Numbered from the stretch's first letter, positions 1-6,772 are shown. The stretch is 9,305 nt of DNA from Caldifarciminota bacterium RBG_13_43_14 (GCA_001771735.1 MEUM01000032.1:1-9305), one strand, 5' to 3'. The notes: a model not told the origin generated them from the letters alone. Numbers and translations: made by a program.

Positions 1-1686
1 AATGTCGGACTCAATGATAAGTACGGCGGCGATTTCCTGATCAATTACCGCGGCACGATCTACACGGCGTATATGTCAATCAATTATAATAATTGGTCAT
101 TTAGTGGTGAAGGGGAATCTGAAAATCGTACTTACAACGGTGATACGACCTCATACATTCTATCGCGAGGCACATCAAGTTTTAGGCACAACCCATTTGG
201 ACTCCGGGGCGGCATCGACCTGAATCTAAGCACCCAGAATCGTTTAAGCCTTGGCGGACAATATAGCAAGCGGTCAATGAGCCGAACCAGCAATAATGAT
301 CATGATGAGTGGACCGATCCCGGCAATATTCATGATATTTATATCAGTCAGGACAGCAGCCAGCATAGTCATGATTTTTATTCTCTGAATGCTGATTATG
401 TGCATCATTTTATGCCCAAGGATCACGACCTGTCGGCTCAAGTTGACATAACCCGGCGGCATAGCCGAGAAGAGTCGTGGTATGAGCTCGTGGATGCGAA
501 TAACTCCATCTTTGATGGTCAGCTCAGTAGTGAAGAAACGCCGGCAACAATATTGCGCCTGAAATTCGACTACACGCTGCCTTTCAATAAAAACAATAAG
601 TTTGAAACCGGTTATCAAAGCCGTATCAACCGTTCCGGGGCAACATATGATGTCTATACCTATGATACGCTGGTCCGCGATTACCTATTCAATCCCGAAT
701 ACAGTAACACGACCGATTATGAGCGGGAAATCCATTCTTTATACGGGCTATATTCCGGTAAATACGGCAATCTCGGCTATCAGGGAGGACTGCGTGGTGA
801 ATATGAGAACCGGAAGATCGAGTTGATCGGAGAGAACGCTATATACCCGATTGACCACGTGGATTATTTTCCGACCGTGCATGTTTCCTATCAATTTACC
901 GGCGGACATCAGTTAATGGCGAGTTATGCACGCCGTATCGAGCGTGCACGAATGTGGTGGCTTGAGCCATTCCTTACCTGGATGGATGCCAATAACGTAC
1001 GCCGGGGGAATCCTGCTCTTAGACCGGAAAACATTGACTCTTATGAACTTGGATTCCAGACTTTGATCGGTAGAAGCTCGCTCTCGATCGAGGCCTATCA
1101 TCGCATCACCCACAACAAAGTTGAGCAGACCAGCATTTTGTATGACGATGATATTATCCTGCGGACGGTCGAAAATATCGGTACTGACTATTCAACCGGT
1201 ATCGAGTTAATGATGGATCTGAAATTCTTAAAATGGTGGAACCCAAACCTGATGCTCAATCTTTATGATTATCGCATTCATGGTGAATTGTATGAAGAAC
1301 CCATTGCGCGGGAAGATATGAACTGGGGGCTGCGCTTGAATAACGAGTTCAAACCGTTCGAGAATACCAAGATACAGTTGAATGGAAGATATAGTAGTCC
1401 GTCGATCACAGCTCAGGGTGAACGAAGCGGATTTTTCATGACCGATGCCGCGATTAAACAGGAGTTTTTTGGCCGCAGACTTACTGCGACTCTACAGGTG
1501 CGGGATCTGTTGGGTTCAGTGGCTCATGAAAATACAACCGAGAGCAGCGACTTTTATTCTCACAGCAGTTTTACCCGAGAATCACCGGTTATTATGCTTA
1601 ATATCAGCTACAACTTCAATGATTATAAGCCTAAACGCCGTGAGGAAAACAATCAGATCGAAGTCGAGAGCATTGAAGAATATTAA
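1..1686 (+). CDS. TonB-dependent outer-membrane receptor, C-terminal barrel (5' partial)
   Basis: The frame is open from base 1, so the gene enters from the left and 561 residues are visible; the ATG at 73 is internal and not the real start. The visible part is rich in alternating polar/aromatic strands (for example LGLQYSK-like and YGLYSGKYG-type segments) typical of a 22-strand barrel. The stretch around bases 930-1070 has RRIERARMWWLEPF, then RRGNPALRPENIDSYELGF. This is the signature of the outer-membrane barrel family usually found with an N-terminal carboxypeptidase-regulatory-like domain and a plug (OMP_b-brl_3 type); those domains would lie off the window. The last strand, LNISYNFNDYKPKR, is followed by a short charged tail, as is usual in this family. 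Role: energy-dependent uptake of a bulky ligand across the outer membrane; the ligand cannot be read from the sequence. A hairpin terminator follows 69 bases after the stop. Family assignment is firm, substrate unknown. Confidence 0.9.
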   Translation, partial: NVGLNDKYGGDFLINYRGTIYTAYMSINYNNWSFSGEGESENRTYNGDTTSYILSRGTSSFRHNPFGLRGGIDLNLSTQNRLSLGGQYSKRSMSRTSNNDHDEWTDPGNIHDIYISQDSSQHSHDFYSLNADYVHHFMPKDHDLSAQVDITRRHSREESWYELVDANNSIFDGQLSSEETPATILRLKFDYTLPFNKNNKFETGYQSRINRSGATYDVYTYDTLVRDYLFNPEYSNTTDYEREIHSLYGLYSGKYGNLGYQGGLRGEYENRKIELIGENAIYPIDHVDYFPTVHVSYQFTGGHQLMASYARRIERARMWWLEPFLTWMDANNVRRGNPALRPENIDSYELGFQTLIGRSSLSIEAYHRITHNKVEQTSILYDDDIILRTVENIGTDYSTGIELMMDLKFLKWWNPNLMLNLYDYRIHGELYEEPIAREDMNWGLRLNNEFKPFENTKIQLNGRYSSPSITAQGERSGFFMTDAAIKQEFFGRRLTATLQVRDLLGSVAHENTTESSDFYSHSSFTRESPVIMLNISYNFNDYKPKRREENNQIEVESIEEY

Positions 1687-1755
1687 ATTATTTGATAATT
1701 ATCCTCTTTTACTCAACTACAAGGAACTTTGTGCTTGAATAATACCGTTTTTTAT

Positions 1756-1807
1756 AATCCCCCTTATTCCCCCTTTAGAAAAGGGGGAATAAGGGGGATT
1801 TGTTTTT
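1756..1807 (+). terminator. Perfect 21-bp hairpin, terminator of the receptor gene and possible dispersed repeat
   Basis: The arms 1756-1776 and 1780-1800 are exact reverse complements with a 3-base loop (AGA). Each arm contains two C5 (or G5) blocks separated by TTATT/AATAA. On the + strand the right arm runs into TTTGTTTTT, giving a U-rich tail, so it can terminate the receptor transcript. On the - strand the tail is ATAAAAAACG, so it would serve the convergent flotillin operon poorly as an intrinsic terminator. The perfect symmetry and the C5/G5 blocks also fit a dispersed intergenic repeat. The hairpin near 6121 begins with a nearly identical motif. Confidence 0.75.
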
Positions 1808-1842
1808 CAGACGATTTCTGTAGATAATTATCAGTAGTTATT

Positions 1843-3363
1843 CTATTTTTCCGGTGGACTCAGTTTCTTGCCTTTCTTATCAATCTTTTCCTGAATATTA
1901 CTATCCGGCATTGTAACCGGTGCCATGGTTTTGGCGGTCAATGCCTTGATAAAAGCTTCAAGATCGATATTGGTCGCCGCCTTCAACTGTTCGAATAAAT
2001 TGACCATTGCTGCGGGCATCGCGTTCATGGTCCGCGCAAGCGGACCTCCCTTACCGTCACCACCCGAGTCGATCACCACAACTTTATCGATCTTCATGCT
2101 GGAAGCAGCATATGCAGCCTGTTCCATCATTACCTTCATCGCATCCAGGGTGTTCATGAAATTCGCCGCGTCGCCATACTTTTCCCAGGCCTGAGCTTTC
2201 ATTTTTAAACCTTCAGCTTCTTTTTCCAGTTTTAGCTTTATCACTTCGGCTTCAGCGGTTCCGATCTTCAGTTTTGCCTGAGCCTCGGCTTCGGCTTTTT
2301 TCAAAATCGCACCAGCTTCACCTTCCGCGATCTTAATAATGCGCTGTCTTTCTGCATCGGCCGGCACGACCTTTTCTGCGATCCATCTCTTTTCTTCAGC
2401 AATAATCCTTTCGGTCTGCACTCTTTGCAGTGCTTTTTGCTCCGCTTCCTGTATCTTAACCTCTTCCGCAACAACCGATTGCCGGGCAATCGCCTGGGCT
2501 TTCGGACCTTCCTGCTCAGCGGTTTTTTGCGCTTTCAAAGTCTGACCGAAATAATCGGCCTTTGCCACGTCACGGCCTTTTTCCGCTTCGGCGATCTGTC
2601 TTTCCTGTTCAGCTTTTACCACCTGTCCTTCTCGGATCGCGATCGATGATTTTTTAACCGAATCGCGGTCAGCTTCTGCTTCACCGATCTCGGCATCTCG
2701 CTTGACTTCAGCGGCTCTTTTTCTTCCCAGGTTCTCGAGATAGTTCTTTTCATCGCTGATCGTCTGAATATTTATAATGTCAATCAATACCCCGATCTTA
2801 TCCAATTCCTGGCCAGATTGTTTAAGAATCGATGAAACAAAATCGTCACGTTCGCGATAAAGCTGTTCTACGGTTAAGGTGCCAATTATATCTCTAAGCT
2901 GACCTTCAAGCGTTTCTTTGATTATGTTTTTAACTTCTTCAGGATCGCAACCAAGAAATCTTTCGATCGCTCGAGCTAGAGCTTCGGTTTCGCTGTTTAT
3001 CTTAACATTAGCAACTGCATCGATATTGACCGGTACGCCTTCGAGCGAATATGCGTTAGCGACCTTAACATCAATGCTCATTAATTTGAGTGAGATTCGG
3101 TTATACTTCTGCAGCACCGGAATCGTGAATATAGCACCGCCGATCACTGCGGTCCACCCTCTTCTAATATATGCCGGTTTACCGTCCGGTCCAAGTTTTG
3201 GTTGTTTGGTCACCGGATCAATAACCATCACTTTATATTTCAAGCCTCCGCCATAAACGATAAGCGCTTCATCCGGACCCGCTTTCCGGTAATTGCGCGC
3301 CCATAGACTGAGGAACATCAATAAACCAACAACTAATATTGCAATGCCAAAAGCCGAAAGCAT
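1843..3363 (-). CDS. Flotillin-like SPFH/band-7 membrane scaffold protein
   Basis: The product is 506 residues from the ATG at 3363, which has AGGAGG six bases upstream. A TTG 42 bases further upstream (3405) is in frame, but it lies inside the preceding gene and would add a basic KRKKCKKHKRR tail encoded by the ribosome-binding site itself, so I reject it. Residues about 3-22 form one membrane segment. An SPFH domain follows, about 30-205, with the flotillin hallmarks AIFTIPVLQKYNRISL and GVPVNIDAVANVKI. Residues about 205-395 form a long Ala/Glu/Lys coiled coil with EAEA-type repeats (AEAEAQAKLKIGTAEAEV). The tail, about 395-506, has a Gly-rich patch IDSGGDGKGG, as in flotillin C-termini. 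Flotillins oligomerise and organise membrane microdomains, and their usual partner NfeD is encoded directly upstream. Residues about 42-70 carry an extra loop, VIDPVTKQPKLGPDGKP, within the early SPFH region. The assignment is confident; a specific cellular role is not readable. Confidence 0.92.
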   Translation of the reverse strand: MLSAFGIAILVVGLLMFLSLWARNYRKAGPDEALIVYGGGLKYKVMVIDPVTKQPKLGPDGKPAYIRRGWTAVIGGAIFTIPVLQKYNRISLKLMSIDVKVANAYSLEGVPVNIDAVANVKINSETEALARAIERFLGCDPEEVKNIIKETLEGQLRDIIGTLTVEQLYRERDDFVSSILKQSGQELDKIGVLIDIINIQTISDEKNYLENLGRKRAAEVKRDAEIGEAEADRDSVKKSSIAIREGQVVKAEQERQIAEAEKGRDVAKADYFGQTLKAQKTAEQEGPKAQAIARQSVVAEEVKIQEAEQKALQRVQTERIIAEEKRWIAEKVVPADAERQRIIKIAEGEAGAILKKAEAEAQAKLKIGTAEAEVIKLKLEKEAEGLKMKAQAWEKYGDAANFMNTLDAMKVMMEQAAYAASSMKIDKVVVIDSGGDGKGGPLARTMNAMPAAMVNLFEQLKAATNIDLEAFIKALTAKTMAPVTMPDSNIQEKIDKKGKKLSPPEK

Positions 3364-3369
3364 GATAAT

Positions 3370-3375
3370 CCTCCT
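3370..3375 (-). promoter_or_regulatory. Ribosome-binding site that fixes the flotillin start at 3363
   Basis: The - strand reads AGGAGG, then six bases, then ATG. It lies in the 22-base gap between the NfeD-like stop and the flotillin ATG. A perfect Shine-Dalgarno at ideal spacing decides the start in favour of 3363 over the longer in-frame TTG at 3405. Confidence 0.85.
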
Positions 3376-3385
3376 TTTATGTTTT

Positions 3386-3937
3386 TTACACTTTTTTCTT
3401 TTCAACTATGCAGGTACTTGCCACAACGCTTTTAACGATTACCACTTCTCCTCTTCCAAAAGATTGTTTTGGTTCGGCCGCTTGTGCGCTGACATACTTT
3501 TCCAGTCCGGTGTTCGGACACCTCACCTTGATTTCGCCGATCCCGCCGGGAGGAATTTTCTGCGTAACCATGGCATCACAATCAATCAGAGAATCGATCG
3601 AAAACTGAGTGGTCACCTGCTGTTTCCATAATATTTTTAGAATTTGATATGCAACAAAATAACATATAAGAGCACCGATCAGAGCCACCAGGATCGCCAG
3701 TATATTGGTCGAGTTAAAAGCCTTCATCGCAATGATGCCGAATATACCAAATCCAAGCACAAAAAAGAGCAGTAACCGGACACTTAACATACTTGGACCG
3801 GCATCGGCAGCAACATCATGTCCAGCATCGACCTCGGCCTCGCCGCCGAGATCAAATTCATGTTCAAAACCAAGGGCTAACAGGAGCGCCAGACCGACAA
3901 AAGAGCCAATCGCAAGCCCGATAAATACAATTAACAT
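3386..3937 (-). CDS. NfeD-like membrane protein, flotillin partner
   Basis: The product is 183 residues. Membrane segments are at about 1-22, 52-72 and 78-102. Between the first two lies an acidic, Ala/Gly/His-containing loop (EHEFDLGGEAEVDAGHD). The C-terminal part, about 112-180, is an NfeD-type OB-fold barrel: SLIDCDAMVTQKIPPGGIGEIKV, then QSFGRGEVVIVKSVV. The length fits the short NfeD/YuaF class that lacks the N-terminal serine protease domain. It is the first gene of a two-gene operon with flotillin, 22 bases apart, matching the well-known NfeD-flotillin pairing (for example yuaF-floT in Bacillus). The ATG at 3937 has AGGAGG at 3948-3943, five bases upstream. The sequence shows topology and fold. 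The role as a membrane-domain partner comes from family knowledge. Confidence 0.88.
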   Translation of the reverse strand: MLIVFIGLAIGSFVGLALLLALGFEHEFDLGGEAEVDAGHDVAADAGPSMLSVRLLLFFVLGFGIFGIIAMKAFNSTNILAILVALIGALICYFVAYQILKILWKQQVTTQFSIDSLIDCDAMVTQKIPPGGIGEIKVRCPNTGLEKYVSAQAAEPKQSFGRGEVVIVKSVVASTCIVEKKKV

Positions 3938-4007
3938 TCAAACCTCCTTATTTTTTTGCAGTGCAGAATCAATGAGTTTTTTGGAGTCATCATATATACC
4001 AATATCT

Positions 4008-4035
4008 ATTATAATTGCGCAGTAAACCAAGTCAA
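4008..4035 (-). promoter_or_regulatory. Sigma-70-type promoter for the NfeD-flotillin operon
   Basis: On the - strand, TTGACT (4035-4030) is followed by a 16-base spacer and a perfect TATAAT (4013-4008). Transcription would begin near 4001, giving a leader of about 60 bases before the ATG at 3937. It is back-to-back with the promoter of the divergent gene at 4108; the two -35 boxes are 26 bases apart. Confidence 0.78.
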
Positions 4036-4061
4036 GGTGCGAAAGAGTTCATAACTGCACA

Positions 4062-4089
4062 TTGACAATCAACAAATCCAAATTACAAT
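4062..4089 (+). promoter_or_regulatory. Candidate sigma-70-type promoter for the Tat-exported nitroreductase-like gene
   Basis: TTGACA (4062-4067), a 16-base spacer and TACAAT (4084-4089). Transcription would start near 4096, leaving a leader of only about 12 bases that barely includes the AGGAGG at 4098-4103. The -35 is perfect, but the very short leader makes this less certain than the other two promoters. Confidence 0.5.
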
Positions 4090-4107
4090 ATAACAGCAGG
4101 AGGTAAT

Positions 4108-5610
4108 ATGGATCGTCGAGAGTTTTTAAGATTATTGATTGCCGGAGGTGCCGGTTCATTGTTGACCCGGTCATTTGGTCAGAACCTGCCGACTGTTTTC
4201 CGGTCCCTTCGATATCTGCCGCCACCCCAGATCAACACGTTTTCATCTGAGATCGTTCTCAATACACGCCGGTCTTATCATAGCGGTTACAGCGGCACTT
4301 TGTCCGATCAGATCCTGGCCAACATTTTGTGGGCAGCCTCCAGGGCACCATTGATCGGATCCAACCGGGTGATCTATGCAGCCCGTTCCGACAATCTATA
4401 CCGGTACGATGAAGCAGCACACGATATTGTTCTGCACCTTTCGGGCAATCATATGTCCGAAAGCAACTGTGCTTTCGAAGTAGGAGTAGGCAGCGATCTA
4501 GCTGAGGATGCTGGAATGGCCTTGCACTATGCACACCTGGCATCGATCGCTTTCTGGACTACGACCAGTGATCAGCCGATGGGTTGCCCAAAAGAAAGCG
4601 CCCGGACCAATGCTCAAAGCAACTGGAGCCCGGCCCACACCATACAAATGGTCAATTGCCACGGTCGAATGCCCACGGTCAGCGGAATAACTAATCAGCT
4701 TGTGGCCGTATCATCCAATGGTAGTTTGCCGGATCCATCAACTGATGGTCCGGTTATTCTTGAGAACGGGCTCGCAAACTTGAATTATGGAAATCAATTT
4801 TCGAGTACTGACTTGAGCCTGGCCGAGATATCGCAACTTGCCTGGGCGTCTTATGGCAATACTCCGCATAACGCGTCTGGCGGACGCGCGGCGCTGACTG
4901 CGGCCTCAGCCGTGGCGAATTACTATCTGACTGGACGTATCTATATTGTAAGACCCGAAGGAGTGGAACGCTATCATATTCGTTTGCCTGGAGGATCGAC
5001 CACTTCGCGAGATCATCGCATCGAAAGAGTAACTGACGGCGATCGAAGACCGCAGCTGAGAACGGCTGTGGCGCGTATACCTCTATCGGCTCCGCTTTAT
5101 TTTGTTTTCTGCACCGCGACGGCTAGTCGCTATCAGTTGCTGGAAGCCGGTTATTGCGCGGCAAGCGCATTACTACAAGCGACATCGTTGAATCTACAGG
5201 GATATTCAACTGCGAATTTCAATTCTTCTGAGCGCACCGCGATCATAAATGCCCTGGGCATACCCTCAGCGGATCTGCCATTGTTGGTTTTTTCAGCCGG
5301 ACAGCCACTGGTAGGTATCGGTGAAAACAAACAGGATGCGGCAATGCATATAACCGCAACACCAAATCCATTTGAAACCAGCACCAGGATAAGCTATAGC
5401 CTGAAAAACATGTCGCCGGTAAAACTTGTGATTTATGATCAATCCGGCCGGCTGGTGAAAGTGCTGGCGGATCGAACTCAAACTCATGGTCATTATCACG
5501 TTGTGTGGAACGGAAAAAACAAAGAAAATAGATCTGTACCTAAAGGCATTTATTTTTTAACTTTGAAAGCGGGTTCGATCGAGCATAGAGAAAAGCTGAT
5601 TAAGATATAA
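4108..5610 (+). CDS. Tat-exported protein with two nitroreductase/SagB-like halves and C-terminal sorting domain
   Basis: The product is 500 residues; ATG at 4108 follows AGGAGG by four bases. Residues 1-20 (DRREFLRLL then a Gly/Ala/Leu-rich core) are a twin-arginine signal. The first half, about 50-200, opens with RRSYHSGY and then LSDQILANILWAASRAP, which resembles the FMN-phosphate-binding start of nitroreductases, followed by RVIYAARSDNLYRYD. The second half, about 235-400, has LSLAEISQLAWASYG, RIYIVRPEGVERY, TDGDRRPQL and then LLEAGYCAASALLQATSLNL...PLLVFSAGQP, matching the SagB/ThcOx-type dehydrogenase pattern (EAGH..QN..L.A..LGL). Residues about 415-500 (ATPNPFETSTRISYSL, VIYDQSGRLVKVL, GHYHVVWNG, KGIYFLTLKAG) form a FlgD/type IX-like sorting domain. 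Tat export fits a protein folded around a cofactor in the cytoplasm. In the second half the usual GH..QN is GY..AS, so flavin binding there is doubtful. The fold is inferred from motifs; substrate and product are unknown, and nothing nearby suggests a peptide substrate. Confidence 0.72.
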   Translation: MDRREFLRLLIAGGAGSLLTRSFGQNLPTVFRSLRYLPPPQINTFSSEIVLNTRRSYHSGYSGTLSDQILANILWAASRAPLIGSNRVIYAARSDNLYRYDEAAHDIVLHLSGNHMSESNCAFEVGVGSDLAEDAGMALHYAHLASIAFWTTTSDQPMGCPKESARTNAQSNWSPAHTIQMVNCHGRMPTVSGITNQLVAVSSNGSLPDPSTDGPVILENGLANLNYGNQFSSTDLSLAEISQLAWASYGNTPHNASGGRAALTAASAVANYYLTGRIYIVRPEGVERYHIRLPGGSTTSRDHRIERVTDGDRRPQLRTAVARIPLSAPLYFVFCTATASRYQLLEAGYCAASALLQATSLNLQGYSTANFNSSERTAIINALGIPSADLPLLVFSAGQPLVGIGENKQDAAMHITATPNPFETSTRISYSLKNMSPVKLVIYDQSGRLVKVLADRTQTHGHYHVVWNGKNKENRSVPKGIYFLTLKAGSIEHREKLIKI

Positions 5611-5612
5611 AC

Positions 5613-5641
5613 TTGACTAATCGTTAAAAAAAGAATATAAT
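5613..5641 (+). promoter_or_regulatory. Sigma-70-type promoter for the DUF2147-like lipoprotein
   Basis: TTGACT (5613-5618), a 17-base spacer and a perfect TATAAT (5636-5641), beginning two bases after the upstream stop codon. Transcription would start near 5648, about 20 bases before the ATG at 5668, leaving room for AGGAGG at 5658-5663. The gene can therefore be expressed independently of the upstream gene. Confidence 0.82.
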
Positions 5642-5667
5642 TCCCTACGGGTTATCGAGGAGGAAAA

Positions 5668-6078
5668 ATGAAAAAATATTTATTAGCTACTTTCTTGATA
5701 TTATTATTTATCGGTTGTACTCAGGATCCAATCCTCGGACAATGGGAAAGATATGGTGATGAAGCCGCAGGATCAGTAGTGCTCGTTCAACCGGCCGGCG
5801 ATAAATTCGACGGTAGATTGATCTGGGTTGATGGAATTTTAAAAGATCTTGGTTTTTACGAAAATGATATTAAATGGCGCGACATTCTGGCGGTCGGTCC
5901 TAATCGCTGGCGTGGCAAGGATCTGATCAAGATCGTTGATGCCAATGGCATAATCAAGGAAGTGGAGTATAAAGACGTTTATTTTACGCTCATGGGTGAT
6001 GGAACTTTAGAAATAAGAAAATTTGCCCGTGAAGAAGAGATCGTTGGTACTGAACAAAAATGGCGTAAAATCCAATAA
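5668..6078 (+). CDS. Small lipoprotein with DUF2147/lipocalin-like beta fold
   Basis: The product is 136 residues, with ATG four bases after AGGAGG. The N-terminus MKK plus a hydrophobic run ends in LLFIGC with Cys17, a lipoprotein signal; Phe rather than Leu at the third position before Cys makes the lipobox imperfect. The rest has no further membrane segment and reads as beta strands: ILGQWERYGDEAAGSVVLV, KFDGRLIWVDG, DILAVGPNRWRGKDLIKIVDANG, YKDVYFTLMGDGTLEIR, EIVGTEQKWRKI. The order 'G-W near the start, G-I/L, W..G..I.D..G..Y, L.V.G, W.R at the end' is the DUF2147 pattern, a small lipocalin-like family of unknown function. It has its own promoter and a strong terminator, so it is probably monocistronic. 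The likely location is the outer or inner membrane, facing the periplasm. Confidence 0.75.
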   Translation: MKKYLLATFLILLFIGCTQDPILGQWERYGDEAAGSVVLVQPAGDKFDGRLIWVDGILKDLGFYENDIKWRDILAVGPNRWRGKDLIKIVDANGIIKEVEYKDVYFTLMGDGTLEIRKFAREEEIVGTEQKWRKIQ

Positions 6079-6120
6079 GGGATTTCTGAAATAAATTCAG
6101 AATGACAATCCCCCTAACTC

Positions 6121-6160
6121 TACCCCTCTCCCCTTAGATGGGGAGAGGGGGTATTTTTTT
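6121..6160 (+). terminator. Intrinsic terminator after the lipoprotein gene
   Basis: An 11-bp stem, CCCCTCTCCCC (6123-6133) with GGGGAGAGGGG (6140-6150), encloses a six-base loop; one extra G, then TA, can extend it with a bulge. Seven Ts follow at 6154-6160, so it acts on the + strand. The - strand exit lacks a T run, so folE is not served by it in the usual way. A weaker 7-bp palindrome (6084-6090 with 6096-6102) lies between the stop codon and this hairpin. The hairpin is preceded at 6107-6117 by AATCCCCCTAA, close to the start of the repeat at 1756. Confidence 0.85.
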
Positions 6161-6193
6161 CTGTTACCTGTCATCAACTATCGGTAACCTGTC

Positions 6194-6772
6194 TTATTTT
6201 CCTTTTATCAGCGAAAATGCCTCGGCCCGCGTCGGTGCCGATTTCATCGCGCCGCGTATTGCCGACGTCACGGTCAGGGTGCCGGGTTTTTTCACACCGA
6301 TCATGGACAGACAAAGATGCTCGGCCTCGATCACAATCAACACACCGAGCGGTTTCAAATGCTGCATGAAAAAATCAGCGATCTCATGGGTCAACCGTTC
6401 CTGCACGATCGGTCTTTTCGCCATCACATCGAGCACGCGCACCAAGCTTGAAAAACCCGTGATACAATTATTTTTAGGGATATACACAATATGGGCTTTA
6501 CCAAAAAAAGGCAGCAAATGATGTTCGCATACTGAATAGAACGGTATATCTTTGATGATTATCATTTCATCTTCATTTTTTGCCTGGTAGGTCTTAAGCT
6601 CCCGCTTCGGATCGCGCGTGATACCGGCAAATATCTCCTCATACATCTGCGCAATGCGACGGGGTGTTTCTTTCAAACCATCTCGATCCGGATTGTCACC
6701 GATCGCTTCAATGATCATCCGGACTGCTTTTTCAATTCTTTTTTTGTCTATTTTTTCCGGTTGTTTTTCCAT
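6194..6772 (-). CDS. folE: GTP cyclohydrolase I (type IA)
   Basis: The product is 192 residues, the usual length for the core enzyme, which turns GTP into 7,8-dihydroneopterin triphosphate, the entry step of folate/pterin synthesis. Signatures in order: DRDGLKETPRRIA (29-41), SVCEHHLLPF (80-89), ITGFSSLVRVLDV (104-116), RPIVQERLT (120-128), EAEHLCLSMIGVKKPG (149-164) and TVTSAIRG (167-174). Zinc ligands Cys82, His85 and Cys154, and the catalytic His84, are all present. By E. coli alignment from memory, two residues that contact the GTP triphosphate are changed: the Lys of GLSK is Ser109, and the Arg of (M/A)RG(V/I) is Ile158; the Arg equivalent to E. coli Arg139 (Arg112) is kept. The ATG at 6772 lies 41 bases inside ftsH with only a weak ribosome-binding site, so it is probably translated by coupling. 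It is the last gene of the tilS-hpt-ftsH-folE run. Confidence 0.95.
   Translation of the reverse strand: MEKQPEKIDKKRIEKAVRMIIEAIGDNPDRDGLKETPRRIAQMYEEIFAGITRDPKRELKTYQAKNEDEMIIIKDIPFYSVCEHHLLPFFGKAHIVYIPKNNCITGFSSLVRVLDVMAKRPIVQERLTHEIADFFMQHLKPLGVLIVIEAEHLCLSMIGVKKPGTLTVTSAIRGAMKSAPTRAEAFSLIKGK

Noticed and set aside
1687..1755. Short gene after the receptor
   Set aside because: The only open frame here is a continuation of a shadow frame of the receptor, with no start signal.
3293..3631. 112-residue + strand open frame opposite the NfeD/flotillin junction
   Set aside because: Low-complexity composition from reading the complement of membrane helices; the genes on the - strand explain the region.
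4108..5610. RiPP azoline-forming dehydrogenase (SagB) with a biosynthetic cluster
   Set aside because: No YcaO, precursor peptide, protease or transporter is present, and the Tat leader plus sorting tail point outside the cytoplasm.
6163..6188. GTTACC...GGTAAC inverted repeat as a folE terminator
   Set aside because: Only six base pairs around a 14-base loop, and no T run follows on the - strand.
6079..6193. Small RNA or riboswitch ahead of folE
   Set aside because: The gap lies downstream of folE, not upstream, and its structure is explained by the terminator of the lipoprotein gene.
6138..6521. 127-residue + strand open frame
   Set aside because: It starts inside a terminator hairpin and runs antisense to folE, whose motifs are unmistakable.
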